Part shown: piece by piece, positions 9,979 through 18,741 of the stretch
Layout: every line of letters begins with the position of its first letter
How positions within the stretch are numbered: the first letter of the stretch is position 1
NCBI GenBank assembly: GCA_964586425.1
Contig: CAZPHI010000001.1
Span: 92,334 to 156,333 of the forward strand
Length of the DNA stretch: 64,000 bases
Source of the DNA: CAZPHI01 sp964586425
GTDB lineage: Bacteria > Bacillota > Clostridia > Lachnospirales > Lachnospiraceae
Reading direction: 5' to 3'
Program-made: the position numbers and the translations under genes
The notes under the pieces: model-generated
Database searches by the model: none
Told to the model about the DNA's origin: nothing
What the model saw: the letters and a program-made list of their open reading frames with translations, nothing else

Positions 9979-10518
9979 ATGCCAATAACTGATGAAAACC
10001 TTTCTGGAGAAAAAAGACGTTTGGAATTAATGAGCATACTAAAAGCAAGTGATAATGCTGTGTCCGGCAGTTCACTAGCCAAGCTTTTGCATGTAAGCCG
10101 ACAGGTTATTGTTCAAGATATTGCGCTTCTAAGAGCTGCCAATAATAATATATATTCAACTAATAAGGGTTATGTTCTTACTGAAGTGTCTGATAATGAC
10201 AAAGCACCTACACGTATCATAAAAGTTTGCCACAATGATAGTCAAATTCGTGATGAGCTTACTACAATTGTAGAATATGGTGGTCATATAATTGATGTAC
10301 GCGTACACCATGAAATCTATGGTGATTTCAAAGGCGAGCTCAATATCAAAACAATAAAAGATATAGATGAATTCGAGAGAAAATTACACAATGGTGAAGC
10401 TGCACCACTTAAGAATGTTACTTCTGGTTATCACTGTCATACTATAAGTGCTCCAACGAAGAAAATACTTGATTTAATTGAAGAAGAACTTGATAACAAG
10501 GGCTATCTTGTAAAATAG
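9979..10518 (+). CDS. niaR: NiaR-type niacin-responsive repressor
   Basis: Transcription factor of 179 residues with an N-terminal winged helix (about residues 10-65; recognition helix near 'SRQVIVQDIALLR') and a C-terminal 3H domain (about 75-175). The 3H histidines are visible in 'VRVHHEIYG' and 'GYHCHTI', where the family binds metal and nicotinate. In Firmicutes NiaR represses niacin uptake and NAD synthesis genes. No such target is adjacent here; niaR stands alone and is the only plus-strand gene for over 10 kb. Its 3' end overlaps the convergent ThiE-like gene by 16 bases. AGAAAGGA precedes the start. Confidence 0.88.
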   Translation: MPITDENLSGEKRRLELMSILKASDNAVSGSSLAKLLHVSRQVIVQDIALLRAANNNIYSTNKGYVLTEVSDNDKAPTRIIKVCHNDSQIRDELTTIVEYGGHIIDVRVHHEIYGDFKGELNIKTIKDIDEFERKLHNGEAAPLKNVTSGYHCHTISAPTKKILDLIEEELDNKGYLVK

Positions 10519-11057
10519 TACGATAACATGCAGGCGTCATTGGCGCCTGCATTAATTATATCCTGATAATTCTCTGGCTTTATTCCACCAATCGCATACA
10601 CTGGAATATTAACGCTATCACATATCTCTTTCAGATATTCTAGTCCCTTACCCGGAACACCTTTATGTGAATTTGTATCATATATATGTCCTGCTATAAG
10701 ATAATTAGCACCCAGCTTTTCTGCTGTTTTTGCTTCTATAACGCTGTGCACAGACACACCAATTGTATCAATTGTGTCATTAATTATAGTGCTGTTTTTA
10801 ATGTACTCATGATATGAAAGCTGAACGTCATTGCAGCCAATATTTACAGCAGCTTCAACATATGAATTAACAGCCATATCTATATTCTTTTTTATACACA
10901 ATTCATATACTTGTTTTGCCAATTCCTCATATTCCTTTAGATTCAAGTCTTTTTCACGAAGTATTAGCTTTCTTGGTTTAGAATCAAGAATCTTCTCAAT
11001 TCTATCAAAGTAATCTTTACTTGAGGTACAAAGATGTCTGTCAGTAATTGCAATCAC
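10503..11057 (-). CDS. Thiamine phosphate synthase-like protein (ThiE/TenI family)
   Basis: TIM-barrel protein of 184 residues in the ThiE/TenI family. Recognisable motifs are 'ITDRHLC' at the N-terminus, 'LILREKDL', 'GVSVHSVIEAKTAEKLGANYLIAGHIYDTNSHKG' and 'VYAIGGIKPENYQDIINAGAN'. The chain is shorter than typical ThiE (about 210) and it stands without other thiamine genes, so it may be a TenI-like paralogue rather than the main thiamine phosphate synthase. Translation starts at GTG 11057 behind AGGAG. The last codons contain a strong hairpin (10528-10552) described separately. Confidence 0.75.
   Translation of the reverse strand: MIAITDRHLCTSSKDYFDRIEKILDSKPRKLILREKDLNLKEYEELAKQVYELCIKKNIDMAVNSYVEAAVNIGCNDVQLSYHEYIKNSTIINDTIDTIGVSVHSVIEAKTAEKLGANYLIAGHIYDTNSHKGVPGKGLEYLKEICDSVNIPVYAIGGIKPENYQDIINAGANDACMLSYYFTR
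10528..10552. terminator. Perfect 9-bp hairpin inside the 3' end of the ThiE-like gene
   Basis: ATGCAGGCG / CGCCTGCAT with a 7-base loop. It starts 9 bases after the niaR stop codon and at the same time encodes residues AGANDACM of the convergent ThiE-like protein. No T-run follows on the plus strand (ATTAATTATAT), so termination would be weak or need a factor. Confidence 0.45.
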
Positions 11058-11080
11058 TATAATCTCTCCTATAATACTTT

Positions 11081-11557
11081 TTAGTTCATTTCATCCGAAG
11101 TGAATGAATATGGTAATAATTCCATTAATGTATATGTTTTAATAATACCATCACTGTCTGTAAGAAGTACTGTAAAATCCTTATTAGCAAATTCCTGCAT
11201 CACCTGTCTGCATATTCCGCATGGCATAGTTATATCAAAAGCCGATGAGGCTATTGCAATCTTTTTAATACTACGATTTCCATCAGCAATACAAGAGAAT
11301 ATTGCAGTTCGTTCAGCACAATTCGTTGCACCGAATGAAGCATTTTCAATATTACAGCCCTTGTATATCTTATTATTAGAGCCAAGTACAGCTGCCCCAA
11401 CCTTAAACTTAGAGTAAGGTGAATAAGAATTAATCATTGCTTTGTAGCTTTCCAAGACTAGATTAATGTCCTCTATGGATGCTGTATTATTCTGAGAGCT
11501 TATTCTTGTACACATATTATCAAGCTGTTCTAATAAATCAGTATTCTCTGTATTCAT
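11081..11557 (-). CDS. cdd: Cytidine deaminase
   Basis: Hydrolyses cytidine and deoxycytidine to uridine forms for pyrimidine salvage. The 158-residue product carries the tetrameric Cdd zinc motifs: CAE in 'GATNCAERTAIF' and PCGIC in 'MPCGICRQVMQEF', plus 'SPYSKFKVGAAVLG' near residue 45. About 30 extra residues precede the usual N-terminus. Start and upstream stop overlap as GTGATG, so it is translationally coupled to the DUF3048 gene. It closes the yqfC-yqfD-phoH-ybeY block, where cdd is usual in Firmicutes. Confidence 0.95.
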   Translation of the reverse strand: MNTENTDLLEQLDNMCTRISSQNNTASIEDINLVLESYKAMINSYSPYSKFKVGAAVLGSNNKIYKGCNIENASFGATNCAERTAIFSCIADGNRSIKKIAIASSAFDITMPCGICRQVMQEFANKDFTVLLTDSDGIIKTYTLMELLPYSFTSDEMN

Positions 11558-12660
11558 CACTTAATTGTCACTTCACTTTCTCTGGCACTTTCAATCTGGC
11601 ACACCCAGGTTTTACCTTGATTTAGAACTATTTCTGTACCATCGGCATAATAATACTTTGTAGAACCGTAATCGTCTGGTTTCTTCCAGGTTACTTCAAT
11701 CGCATTACCGTCAGTAATATAAAGACCTTTTCCTGTTCCACTTGTAATATAGTTAGGCGTTCCATTCTCGTAATAACTGCCTGTTACATATTTGACAAGA
11801 ATATTCTTATATCTGAGATGTTCACCTGTTTCCTTATCTATCTGAGCCTGTTCGAATTCATATCTAAAGTACAGTTTTGTTGCCGGATCATAAGTAAACC
11901 AAGGTTGATTATTAGAATAGCCAGGGAAAAATTCATTACATGTAACTCCATTCGTAATTGATATGTCATTACTATCATCTTCATTGAATGTATATGGTGC
12001 TACATAACTATCTGTATATTCTGTTGGATACTTTTTCTCAAGTACACTTGCAAGTATTCCTTCACCAGATGTATATGCGTTATGAGGTGCTACACGGTCA
12101 GTACTTCTAAAGAAATTACAATACACCATTCCTTCCAGAGCATGCATCTCAGGCTTATCAAGATATACCTTTGCATAATCAGAATACCCATAATGAACAT
12201 AATTAGCCTCAAACTCTTTAGCAAAGAACAAATAATATGTTCTGCAACTTCTAACAGGTCCTATTTTAGTCAATCCCGTTGTATCGCCGAACACTGCACA
12301 CAGTCTTGTAATACCACCTTCTGCATAAGATTCAAATACTATATCTGCAGCACCAATTGATGATTGTGGCAAAACATCATATACATTGCTAATCATAACC
12401 GCAGTAGGTACTTTCTTTGCTACAGCTTCATCAACCCAAAGGCCTGTCAATGTGCTTCTTGCCTGTCCTTCATGTGATGGAACCGTTTCTTTATCAACAC
12501 TATTATCTCCTGCTTTATTTTCAGTATCAGTAGTGTTTTGTGAATCAACGCTTTGGTTATCGCTCTTTTTCTGGCATGAATTAAATCCAATAATACATAC
12601 AAGCAAGATGATAACAGCTCCTACAGTAACTGCAATTATACTTTTTTTGTTCATACACAT
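11557..12660 (-). CDS. DUF3048 (YerB-type) lipoprotein
   Basis: Exported protein of 367 residues. A membrane/signal segment spans residues 8-27 and ends at 'FNSC', a possible lipidation cysteine with a poor lipobox. A Ser/Asp/Asn-rich linker follows, then the DUF3048 core: 'PTAVMISNVYDVLPQSSIGAADIVFESYAEGGITRLCAVF', 'GPVRSCRTYYLFFAKEF', 'STDRVAPHNAY'. The family (Bacillus YerB) has no proven function. Start is ambiguous between ATG 12660 and ATG 12654. It is inserted between ybeY and cdd, a place where dgkA is common. Confidence 0.88.
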   Translation of the reverse strand: MCMNKKSIIAVTVGAVIILLVCIIGFNSCQKKSDNQSVDSQNTTDTENKAGDNSVDKETVPSHEGQARSTLTGLWVDEAVAKKVPTAVMISNVYDVLPQSSIGAADIVFESYAEGGITRLCAVFGDTTGLTKIGPVRSCRTYYLFFAKEFEANYVHYGYSDYAKVYLDKPEMHALEGMVYCNFFRSTDRVAPHNAYTSGEGILASVLEKKYPTEYTDSYVAPYTFNEDDSNDISITNGVTCNEFFPGYSNNQPWFTYDPATKLYFRYEFEQAQIDKETGEHLRYKNILVKYVTGSYYENGTPNYITSGTGKGLYITDGNAIEVTWKKPDDYGSTKYYYADGTEIVLNQGKTWVCQIESARESEVTIK

Positions 12661-12713
12661 CCCGTCCTCTCAGTTTTTAATATTCAGTTTTAATATTGAT
12701 TTATATCACTTTG

Positions 12714-13220
12714 TTATCTTGTAATTCCCAGATTATTAAGTATATTATTCTGATGTTCCTCCATAATCTTCGCTTCTTCCGGAATCATGTGATCAAAGCC
12801 AAACAGATGCATCATGCTATGTGCTGTAAGAAATGCTAATTCACGCTTTACAGAATGACCGTATTTGTCGGCCTGCTCGTACACCTTTTCAACAGATATA
12901 ACAATATCTCCCAGTAGAAGTTCACCTGTATCAGGTTCAAAACAATCTTCTCCATTCTCTTCAAGAAAATCAAAATCTCCTTCTTTCTCATATTCAATCA
13001 TAGGGAATGAAAGCACATCTGTTGCAGCATCAATTTCTCTGTTCTCTTTGTTAATTTCCTGAATACGGCTATTATTAACTAAAAGCACGCTTACCTCAGC
13101 TTCATATGGGCACTTAGCATAATCAATTGCTTCATTAATTACATCACTAATAACCTGTTCATAATCAAAATCGAATATTGGCTGCTTCAACTCTGATTCA
13201 TCATCAATATTAATTGTCAT
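12714..13220 (-). CDS. ybeY: Endoribonuclease YbeY (16S rRNA maturation)
   Basis: Single-strand endoribonuclease acting in 16S rRNA 3' processing and ribosome quality control. The zinc motif is 'HSMMHLFGFDH' in the last 40 residues (HxxxHxxGxDH pattern), and 'TDVLSFPM' is the usual mid-chain signature. An acidic stretch (EEKEGDFDFLEENGED type) interrupts the domain before 'GDIVISVE'. The ATG at 13220, 10 bases after AGGAGG, gives 168 residues and overlaps the phoH end by 11 bases. Longer frames upstream lie inside phoH and were rejected. Confidence 0.93.
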   Translation of the reverse strand: MTINIDDESELKQPIFDFDYEQVISDVINEAIDYAKCPYEAEVSVLLVNNSRIQEINKENREIDAATDVLSFPMIEYEKEGDFDFLEENGEDCFEPDTGELLLGDIVISVEKVYEQADKYGHSVKRELAFLTAHSMMHLFGFDHMIPEEAKIMEEHQNNILNNLGITR

Positions 13221-14220
13221 TATTTGTTTTCCTCCTGTCTTTATATTTGCTTCTGTTATCATTGTGTCGTTCCTCATATTGCTCATAAGCTTTAACTATC
13301 TTTTGAACTAGCGGATGTCTTACTACATCCTGGTTAGTCAGCTTAACAAATGCTATGTCGTCCACTTTAGACAATACTCTCATGGCGATATCAAGTCCCG
13401 AAACCGTATCCTTAGGCAGATCTTTTTGTGTCTGGTCACCTGTAACAATCACCTTAGAACCAAAGCCGATACGTGTAAGAAACATCTTCATCTGCGCCGG
13501 TGTAGTATTCTGTGCTTCGTCTAATATGATAAATGCATTATCAAGTGTACGTCCTCGCATATAAGCAAGCGGTGCAACCTCTATAAGTCCTTTCTCCATA
13601 TTAGCTGTAAAACTTTCAGCACCCATTATCTGATAAAGTGCATCATACAGCGGTCTAAGATATGGATCAACCTTACTTTGCAAATCACCCGGCAAAAATC
13701 CAAGCTTTTCACCCGCTTCAATTGCAGGTCTTGTCAGAATAATTCTTCCAACTTCATTATTCTTGAATGCTGTAATAGCCATTGCCATCGCGAGATAGGT
13801 TTTACCTGTTCCAGCAGGTCCAATACCAAATACAATCATCTTATTACGTATCTCATCAACATACTTCTTCTGACCCAATGTTTTAGGCTTTATAGGTTTT
13901 CCAGAGATTGTTCTACATATCAAATCACCATCGACCTCAAGTATTGCACTTTCCTTTTCTTCATACGATAATGCAAGTGCATAATCCACATTCTGTTCCT
14001 GTATAACATTCCCCCTCTTTGATAATTCAATAAGATTGCTAATTACGCTGGCTGCCCTCTTTGCATTAACATCTCCACCAATAATCTTAACCTCTGAATC
14101 TCTTAGTATAATTGTAACCTTTAATGTCTTCTCTATCTTTTTTGCATATGCATCGAATTGTCCGAATACATTCTGACTATGCTCTAATGGTATATCAACA
14201 ATCTTCTCAATTACACTCAT
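13210..14220 (-). CDS. phoH: PhoH-like ATPase
   Basis: Cytoplasmic P-loop ATPase of 336 residues, of the PhoH/YbeZ type that partners YbeY in rRNA processing. An N-terminal KH-like region precedes the ATPase core with Walker A 'GPAGTGKT', 'RPAIEAGEKLGFLPGDLQSKVDPYLRPLYDAL', Walker B 'FIILDEAQNTTPAQMKMFLTRIG' and 'TGDQTQKDLP'. It follows yqfD by 25 bases and overlaps ybeY, the standard Firmicutes order. Confidence 0.93.
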   Translation of the reverse strand: MSVIEKIVDIPLEHSQNVFGQFDAYAKKIEKTLKVTIILRDSEVKIIGGDVNAKRAASVISNLIELSKRGNVIQEQNVDYALALSYEEKESAILEVDGDLICRTISGKPIKPKTLGQKKYVDEIRNKMIVFGIGPAGTGKTYLAMAMAITAFKNNEVGRIILTRPAIEAGEKLGFLPGDLQSKVDPYLRPLYDALYQIMGAESFTANMEKGLIEVAPLAYMRGRTLDNAFIILDEAQNTTPAQMKMFLTRIGFGSKVIVTGDQTQKDLPKDTVSGLDIAMRVLSKVDDIAFVKLTNQDVVRHPLVQKIVKAYEQYEERHNDNRSKYKDRRKTNNDN

Positions 14221-14245
14221 ATAATCTCCATTCTATATATCCTTT

Positions 14246-15286
14246 TTACTCATCTATATAACCAGTATTCTTATATTGAGTTTTCAGACTACATAGACAT
14301 CTGTAAACTCCATCTGTTAGCTCTATTTTAACACTACTATCTATTATTTGAATACCCTTTTTTTCTAATTTTTTCAAATAAATGTTCAAATTGTCATTCA
14401 AAATGCGTTCTGCCTGTTCCTGACTATAGACACTTTCCATTTCTTCATACTCAATATACCTTGTCATCCCAGTTTTTACTGGGGTGCAGAAATTTTCTGT
14501 CAGATATACACTATTTTGATTGTTTATTTGTACATATTTGTCATACATATTAAAAAATAGATTCATTTTCATATCTATTCCAAAAATGCTTATAAGATAT
14601 GTACGTTTTTCCTTTCCCGTATAATTCTTAAACACATATTTTTCATCAAGCAGGTCTTCATATTCTATATTATGTTCAATAATAATATCAGCATCGCCTC
14701 TAACATAATTAACAGACACCACTTCTTTATTATCACCAATAATAGGTACTTCAGAACTTACAAGGATATCACCAGCCTTAATTTCATCACCAGCCTTAAC
14801 CTGGGGTGTCCCTGTTCTTGTAATAATTGACACAATTATGCCATCTGTATCTGCAATCAATGAACGTGCAGATGTATCATTATCAATTGTTTTTATCTGT
14901 GTTTCATTCTCTTTTATATGAAGTACAAGTCTCGTCCCTTTAATTTCCGCAGAAACCCATGTTATATCATCAAAATCCTGTCTTATCCTGCTCTCAATAG
15001 CACTACAATCGAAATCAGCTATATGCATTCCTGGCGATACATTATTATTCTCCAGATACCTTATTAAGGTAGTATCAGTATAATATGTATTGCCTGTTTT
15101 ACGCCTTACATCACCCAATGCTTTGAATTGTTTGATATTAGTGTAGAATATACAACCATTCTCATCAAAGCTTATATTCCAGATTTTAATTCCGGATGCT
15201 CTGCATATATTAATAAAACGTTCAGGAGTGCCTTTTGTAATACAAACCTTAACATATCCCTTTAAAAGCATTATTATACTATTCAT
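14246..15286 (-). CDS. yqfD: Sporulation protein YqfD, lacking its membrane segment
   Basis: YqfD family protein, 346 residues. The N-terminal 'KGYVKVCITKGTPERFINICRASGIKIWNI' and the downstream 'DITWVSAEIKGTRLVLHIKE', 'DGIIVSIITRTGTPQVKAGDEIKAGDILVS' are clear family features. In known YqfD proteins the sequence after the 'RK(T/F)' region continues through a basic stretch and a transmembrane helix of roughly 45 residues. Here 'ALGDVRRKTG' (about residues 56-65) is joined directly to 'NTYYTDTTLIRYLENNN', with no hydrophobic segment anywhere. The reading frame is preserved. It overlaps the yqfC stop by 4 bases (ATGA). Probably a non-functional or altered remnant. Confidence 0.85.
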   Translation of the reverse strand: MNSIIMLLKGYVKVCITKGTPERFINICRASGIKIWNISFDENGCIFYTNIKQFKALGDVRRKTGNTYYTDTTLIRYLENNNVSPGMHIADFDCSAIESRIRQDFDDITWVSAEIKGTRLVLHIKENETQIKTIDNDTSARSLIADTDGIIVSIITRTGTPQVKAGDEIKAGDILVSSEVPIIGDNKEVVSVNYVRGDADIIIEHNIEYEDLLDEKYVFKNYTGKEKRTYLISIFGIDMKMNLFFNMYDKYVQINNQNSVYLTENFCTPVKTGMTRYIEYEEMESVYSQEQAERILNDNLNIYLKKLEKKGIQIIDSSVKIELTDGVYRCLCSLKTQYKNTGYIDE

Positions 15287-15528
15287 AACTCGATTGAACT
15301 TATCACTCCCTCAATGTGAATATCTTCATTGTTATAATATACAATATTAAGTCGTTGTCCATTGACTGTAACTGTACCGGTTTTTGTAAGCATTTTTATT
15401 CTTACTCTGCTATATTCTATAATTGATTTAAAATTCTCTATATGTACCTGTCTATAACCTATAGCTGTAATTACAGGCATACCATCGCATACATCCTGTG
15501 GCAGACCAAGCTTTTTAACTAATCCCAT
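15283..15528 (-). CDS. yqfC: Sporulation protein YqfC
   Basis: 81-residue YqfC-family protein ('LPQDV...GMPVITAIGYRQVHIENFKSIIEYSRVRIKMLTKTGTVTVNGQRLNIVYYNNEDIHIEGVI'), a YabP-like fold. In Bacillus it is expressed in the mother cell under sigma-E together with yqfD. The intact frame starts at ATG 15528 behind GGCGG. First gene of the yqfC-yqfD-phoH-ybeY-DUF3048-cdd run. Confidence 0.88.
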   Translation of the reverse strand: MGLVKKLGLPQDVCDGMPVITAIGYRQVHIENFKSIIEYSRVRIKMLTKTGTVTVNGQRLNIVYYNNEDIHIEGVISSIEL

Positions 15529-15633
15529 AAGTTAACCGCCTTAGTCAAAGTACAATATACAAGAATGATGTTGATGTAGATTGTAGGTGGAATGATGGAT
15601 ATGATGAATGTGATTGATGGTTAGAGGGCATAG
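15529..15633. other. Intergenic stretch before yqfC, purine-rich
   Basis: About 100 bases between the rpsU terminator and yqfC. The plus strand is a GATG/TGAT-rich run; I see no ORF and no convincing sigma-A or sigma-E promoter for yqfC. Confidence 0.4.
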
Positions 15634-15680
15634 AAAAAAGAGCTGCACATTAATGATTGATATCATCAATGGACAGCTCC
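15634..15680 (-). terminator. Intrinsic terminator of rpsU
   Basis: In the minus-strand transcript GAGCTG pairs with CAGCTC around an inner imperfect palindrome (CATTGATGAT/ATCATTAATG), followed by TTTTTT. It lies 13 bases beyond the rpsU stop codon. Confidence 0.85.
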
Positions 15681-15692
15681 ATCATAATTTAA

Positions 15693-15869
15693 TTAGTTAA
15701 ATTTACGTTTTCTAGCTGCTTCAGACTTTTTCTTACGTCTTACGCTTGGCTTCTCATAATGCTCTCTTTTACGAATCTCCTGCTGAATACCGGCTTTAGC
15801 ACAGTTTCTTTTAAATCTACGTAAAGCGCTATCTAAAGTTTCATTATCTTTAACGATTACATTTGACAT
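15693..15869 (-). CDS. rpsU: 30S ribosomal protein S21
   Basis: 58-residue small-subunit protein, too short for a long ORF filter. It begins MSNVIVKDNETLDSALRRFK and ends in the basic tail 'RRKKKSEAARKRKFN', the normal length and composition of S21. The ATG at 15869 follows AGGTGA closely. It has its own promoter (15944-15971) and terminator (15634-15680), so it is monocistronic. Confidence 0.95.
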   Translation of the reverse strand: MSNVIVKDNETLDSALRRFKRNCAKAGIQQEIRKREHYEKPSVRRKKKSEAARKRKFN

Positions 15870-15943
15870 GTCTCACCTAACCACCCTTCTGCTGCAGATT
15901 GTGCACAACAATACTACGGGTATTAATTAATTGCACAACTACG

Positions 15944-15971
15944 ATTATATCATATAAATTAAATACGTCAA
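15944..15971 (-). promoter_or_regulatory. Sigma-A type promoter of rpsU
   Basis: TTGACG (15971-15966), 16-base spacer, TATAAT (15949-15944) reading on the minus strand. The leader of about 70 bases contains a short AATAC/GTATT hairpin before the ribosome site. Confidence 0.8.
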
Positions 15972-16028
15972 CATATTTTTTTGATTTTGTGCATTTTTTT
16001 TGAATAATTAATGCTATTAAATATGTGA

Positions 16029-18671
16029 TTATTTAATCATATTACTAAGTTGAGCCTTAGCCTCTTTAAGAAGTTCATCAATTCCTGATGGATTCTTACC
16101 TCCAGCCTGAGCCATATTAGGACGACCACCGCCGCCACCGCCAACTAAAGCTGCAACTGCTTTAATAAGGTTACCTGCATGTGCACCCTTTGCAATAGCA
16201 TCATCTGTAGCCATAGCGATAAGATTAACCTTGTCACTTCCCTGAGAAGAAGCAAGTAATACAACACCTGAACCAATCTTCTCTTTTAATGAATCGCCAA
16301 GTGTTCTAAGACCATTCATATCTACATCTGCAAGTTTAACACCAAGGAATTTGACGCCATTAACTTCACATACGTCGTTCATAACGTCTCCCATTGATTC
16401 ACTTGCTAATTTATTCTTAAGCTTTTCATTCTCTGATGAAAGAGTCTTAATCTCATCAGCCATTGTATTAATCTTCTTAATCAGCTGTGAAGGCTCTGAT
16501 TTAGCTGCCTTACAAGCCTCATTAAGTTCATTCTCAATGTCTTTGTAATAATTGATAACACCCTGTCCTGTAAGAGCTTCAATTCTTCTTACGCCTGCAG
16601 CAACACCTGCTTCAGATACTATCTTGAATAACATAATGTTAGAAGTATTAGCAACATGAGTACCACCACAAAGTTCTGTAGAGAAATCACCCATCTTAAC
16701 AACTCTAACGCTTTCGCCGTATTTCTCACCAAATAATGCCATTGCGCCAGTCTTCTTGGCTTCTTCAATGCCCATTACTTCAGTTACTACTGGAAGTCCA
16801 TTAGCTATCTCTTCATTAACAATCGTTTCAACCTTAGCAAGTTCCTCAGCTGTTAAGCTCTGGAAGTGTGTAAAGTCAAATCTTAATCTATCTGGTGTTA
16901 CAAGTGAACCTGCCTGCTCAACATGAGTTCCAAGTACAGTTCTTAAAGCATTCTGTAACAGATGTGTTGCACTATGGTTCTTACATGTATCAGCTCTGTT
17001 TGCTTCGCAAACCTTTAATGTAACTGTTTCACCTGTCTGAATCATGCCTTTAGTCATCTTACCTACATGACCAATCTTGCCACCCTTAAGCTTAATTGTT
17101 TCAGCAACTTCGAATTCGCCTTCTGGTCCTGTAATTACACCACAGTCACCTTCCTGGCCACCCATTGTTGCATAGAATGCTGTCTCATCAACGATAATAG
17201 TACCATTATCTCCATCAGCTAAAGCATTAACAATCTCATCTTCATTAGTAAGAACTGTTACTTTTGAAGTATTACATAATTTGTCATAGCCAACGAATGC
17301 ACTTGTAACAGAAGCATCAATTGAATCATAAACAGTTGCATCTGCACCCATATAGTTTGTTGTTTTACGAGTTATACGCGCTTTAACACGCTGTTCTTCC
17401 ATAGCAGTCTTAAAGCCTGCTTCATCTATTCCGATACCTTTTTCTTCAAGAATCTCCTGTGTTAGATCAAGAGGGAATCCATAAGTATCATATAATTTGA
17501 AAGCATCATCACCTGAAAGTGTCTTTGTTCCAGTTTTCTCAAGCTCTGCAATATAATCGTTGAGAATGCTTAAGCCCTGATCAATTGTGTCGTTGAACTT
17601 TTCTTCTTCATTAGCAATTACATTAAGAATAAGCGCTTTCTTTTCTTCAAGTTCTGGATAACCGTCCTTTGAAGTTTCAATCACTGTCTTACATAACTCA
17701 GCAAGGAATGTTCCTTCAATACCAAGTAATCTGCCGTTTCTTGCAGCTCTTCTAAGTAATCTTCTAAGAACATATCCACGACCTTCATTAGAAGGCATAA
17801 TACCATCAGATACCATGAATGTTACTGAACGAATATGGTCTGTGATAAGTCTGATTGACACATCTGTCTTATCATTCTCCTGATACTTAACATTAGCCAT
17901 CTCACATACTTTATTACGAAGTGCACATAATGTGTCAACGTCAAAGATAGAGTCAACATCCTGAACAACAACAGCAAGTCTCTCAAGACCCATACCTGTA
18001 TCAATATTCTTCTGAACAAGTTCAGTATAATTGCCTTTACCATCGTTATTAAACTGTGTGAATACATTATTCCATACTTCCATATAACGGTCGCATTCAC
18101 AACCAACTGTACAACCTGGTTGACCACAGCCATACTTCTCGCCACGATCATAATATATCTCTGAACATGGTCCACAAGGTCCCGCACCATGCTCCCAGAA
18201 GTTATCTTCTTTGCCAAATCTAAAGATTCTGTCAGCTGGAATACCGATTTCCTTATTCCATATCTCAAATGCTTCATCATCCTCAAGGTAGATACTTGGA
18301 TACAATCTGTTAGCATCAAGTCCAACAACCTCTGTTAAGAATTCCCAAGACCAATGAATTGCTTCTGTCTTAAAGTAATCACCGAATGAGAAGTTACCAA
18401 GCATCTCAAAGAATGTACCATGTCTTGCTGTCTTACCAACATTCTCAATATCACCAGTTCTAATACACTTCTGACATGTTGTAACTCTTTTTCTAGGTGG
18501 TATCTCCTGACCTGTAAAATAAGGCTTTAAAGGTGCCATACCAGAATTAATTATAAGTAAACTATTATCGTTATGAGGAACAAGAGAAAAACTCTTCATC
18601 TTAAGATGGCCCTTACTTTCAAAAAAGTCGAGGAACATTCTTCTTAACTCATTAACACCGTACTTTTCCAC
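16029..18671 (-). CDS. alaS: Alanyl-tRNA synthetase
   Basis: Charges tRNA-Ala. 880 residues with the class II catalytic core ('MAPLKPYFTGQ', 'GRHGTFFEMLGNFSFGDYFK'-type motif 2, 'DTGMGLERL' motif 3), the editing domain with zinc ligands 'NHSATHLLQNAL' and 'CGGTHV', and the C-terminal oligomerisation/DHHA1 domain ending 'GGGGGGRPNMAQAGG'. A GTG start at 18671, 10 bases after AGGAGG, is preferred over an ATG 51 bases upstream with no site. It follows leuS by 70 bases; no T-box leader is visible, so it may be read through from leuS. Confidence 0.96.
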   Translation of the reverse strand: MEKYGVNELRRMFLDFFESKGHLKMKSFSLVPHNDNSLLIINSGMAPLKPYFTGQEIPPRKRVTTCQKCIRTGDIENVGKTARHGTFFEMLGNFSFGDYFKTEAIHWSWEFLTEVVGLDANRLYPSIYLEDDEAFEIWNKEIGIPADRIFRFGKEDNFWEHGAGPCGPCSEIYYDRGEKYGCGQPGCTVGCECDRYMEVWNNVFTQFNNDGKGNYTELVQKNIDTGMGLERLAVVVQDVDSIFDVDTLCALRNKVCEMANVKYQENDKTDVSIRLITDHIRSVTFMVSDGIMPSNEGRGYVLRRLLRRAARNGRLLGIEGTFLAELCKTVIETSKDGYPELEEKKALILNVIANEEEKFNDTIDQGLSILNDYIAELEKTGTKTLSGDDAFKLYDTYGFPLDLTQEILEEKGIGIDEAGFKTAMEEQRVKARITRKTTNYMGADATVYDSIDASVTSAFVGYDKLCNTSKVTVLTNEDEIVNALADGDNGTIIVDETAFYATMGGQEGDCGVITGPEGEFEVAETIKLKGGKIGHVGKMTKGMIQTGETVTLKVCEANRADTCKNHSATHLLQNALRTVLGTHVEQAGSLVTPDRLRFDFTHFQSLTAEELAKVETIVNEEIANGLPVVTEVMGIEEAKKTGAMALFGEKYGESVRVVKMGDFSTELCGGTHVANTSNIMLFKIVSEAGVAAGVRRIEALTGQGVINYYKDIENELNEACKAAKSEPSQLIKKINTMADEIKTLSSENEKLKNKLASESMGDVMNDVCEVNGVKFLGVKLADVDMNGLRTLGDSLKEKIGSGVVLLASSQGSDKVNLIAMATDDAIAKGAHAGNLIKAVAALVGGGGGGRPNMAQAGGKNPSGIDELLKEAKAQLSNMIK

Positions 18672-18741
18672 TTTTGTTAATCCTCCTAATTTTGCGCTAA
18701 TATGTATATTAACATACAACATACGCTATTTCAACTTTTTA

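Noticed and set aside
17822..18328. 168-residue frame inside alaS
   Set aside because: Shadow frame of a clear synthetase gene, with no ribosome site or family match.
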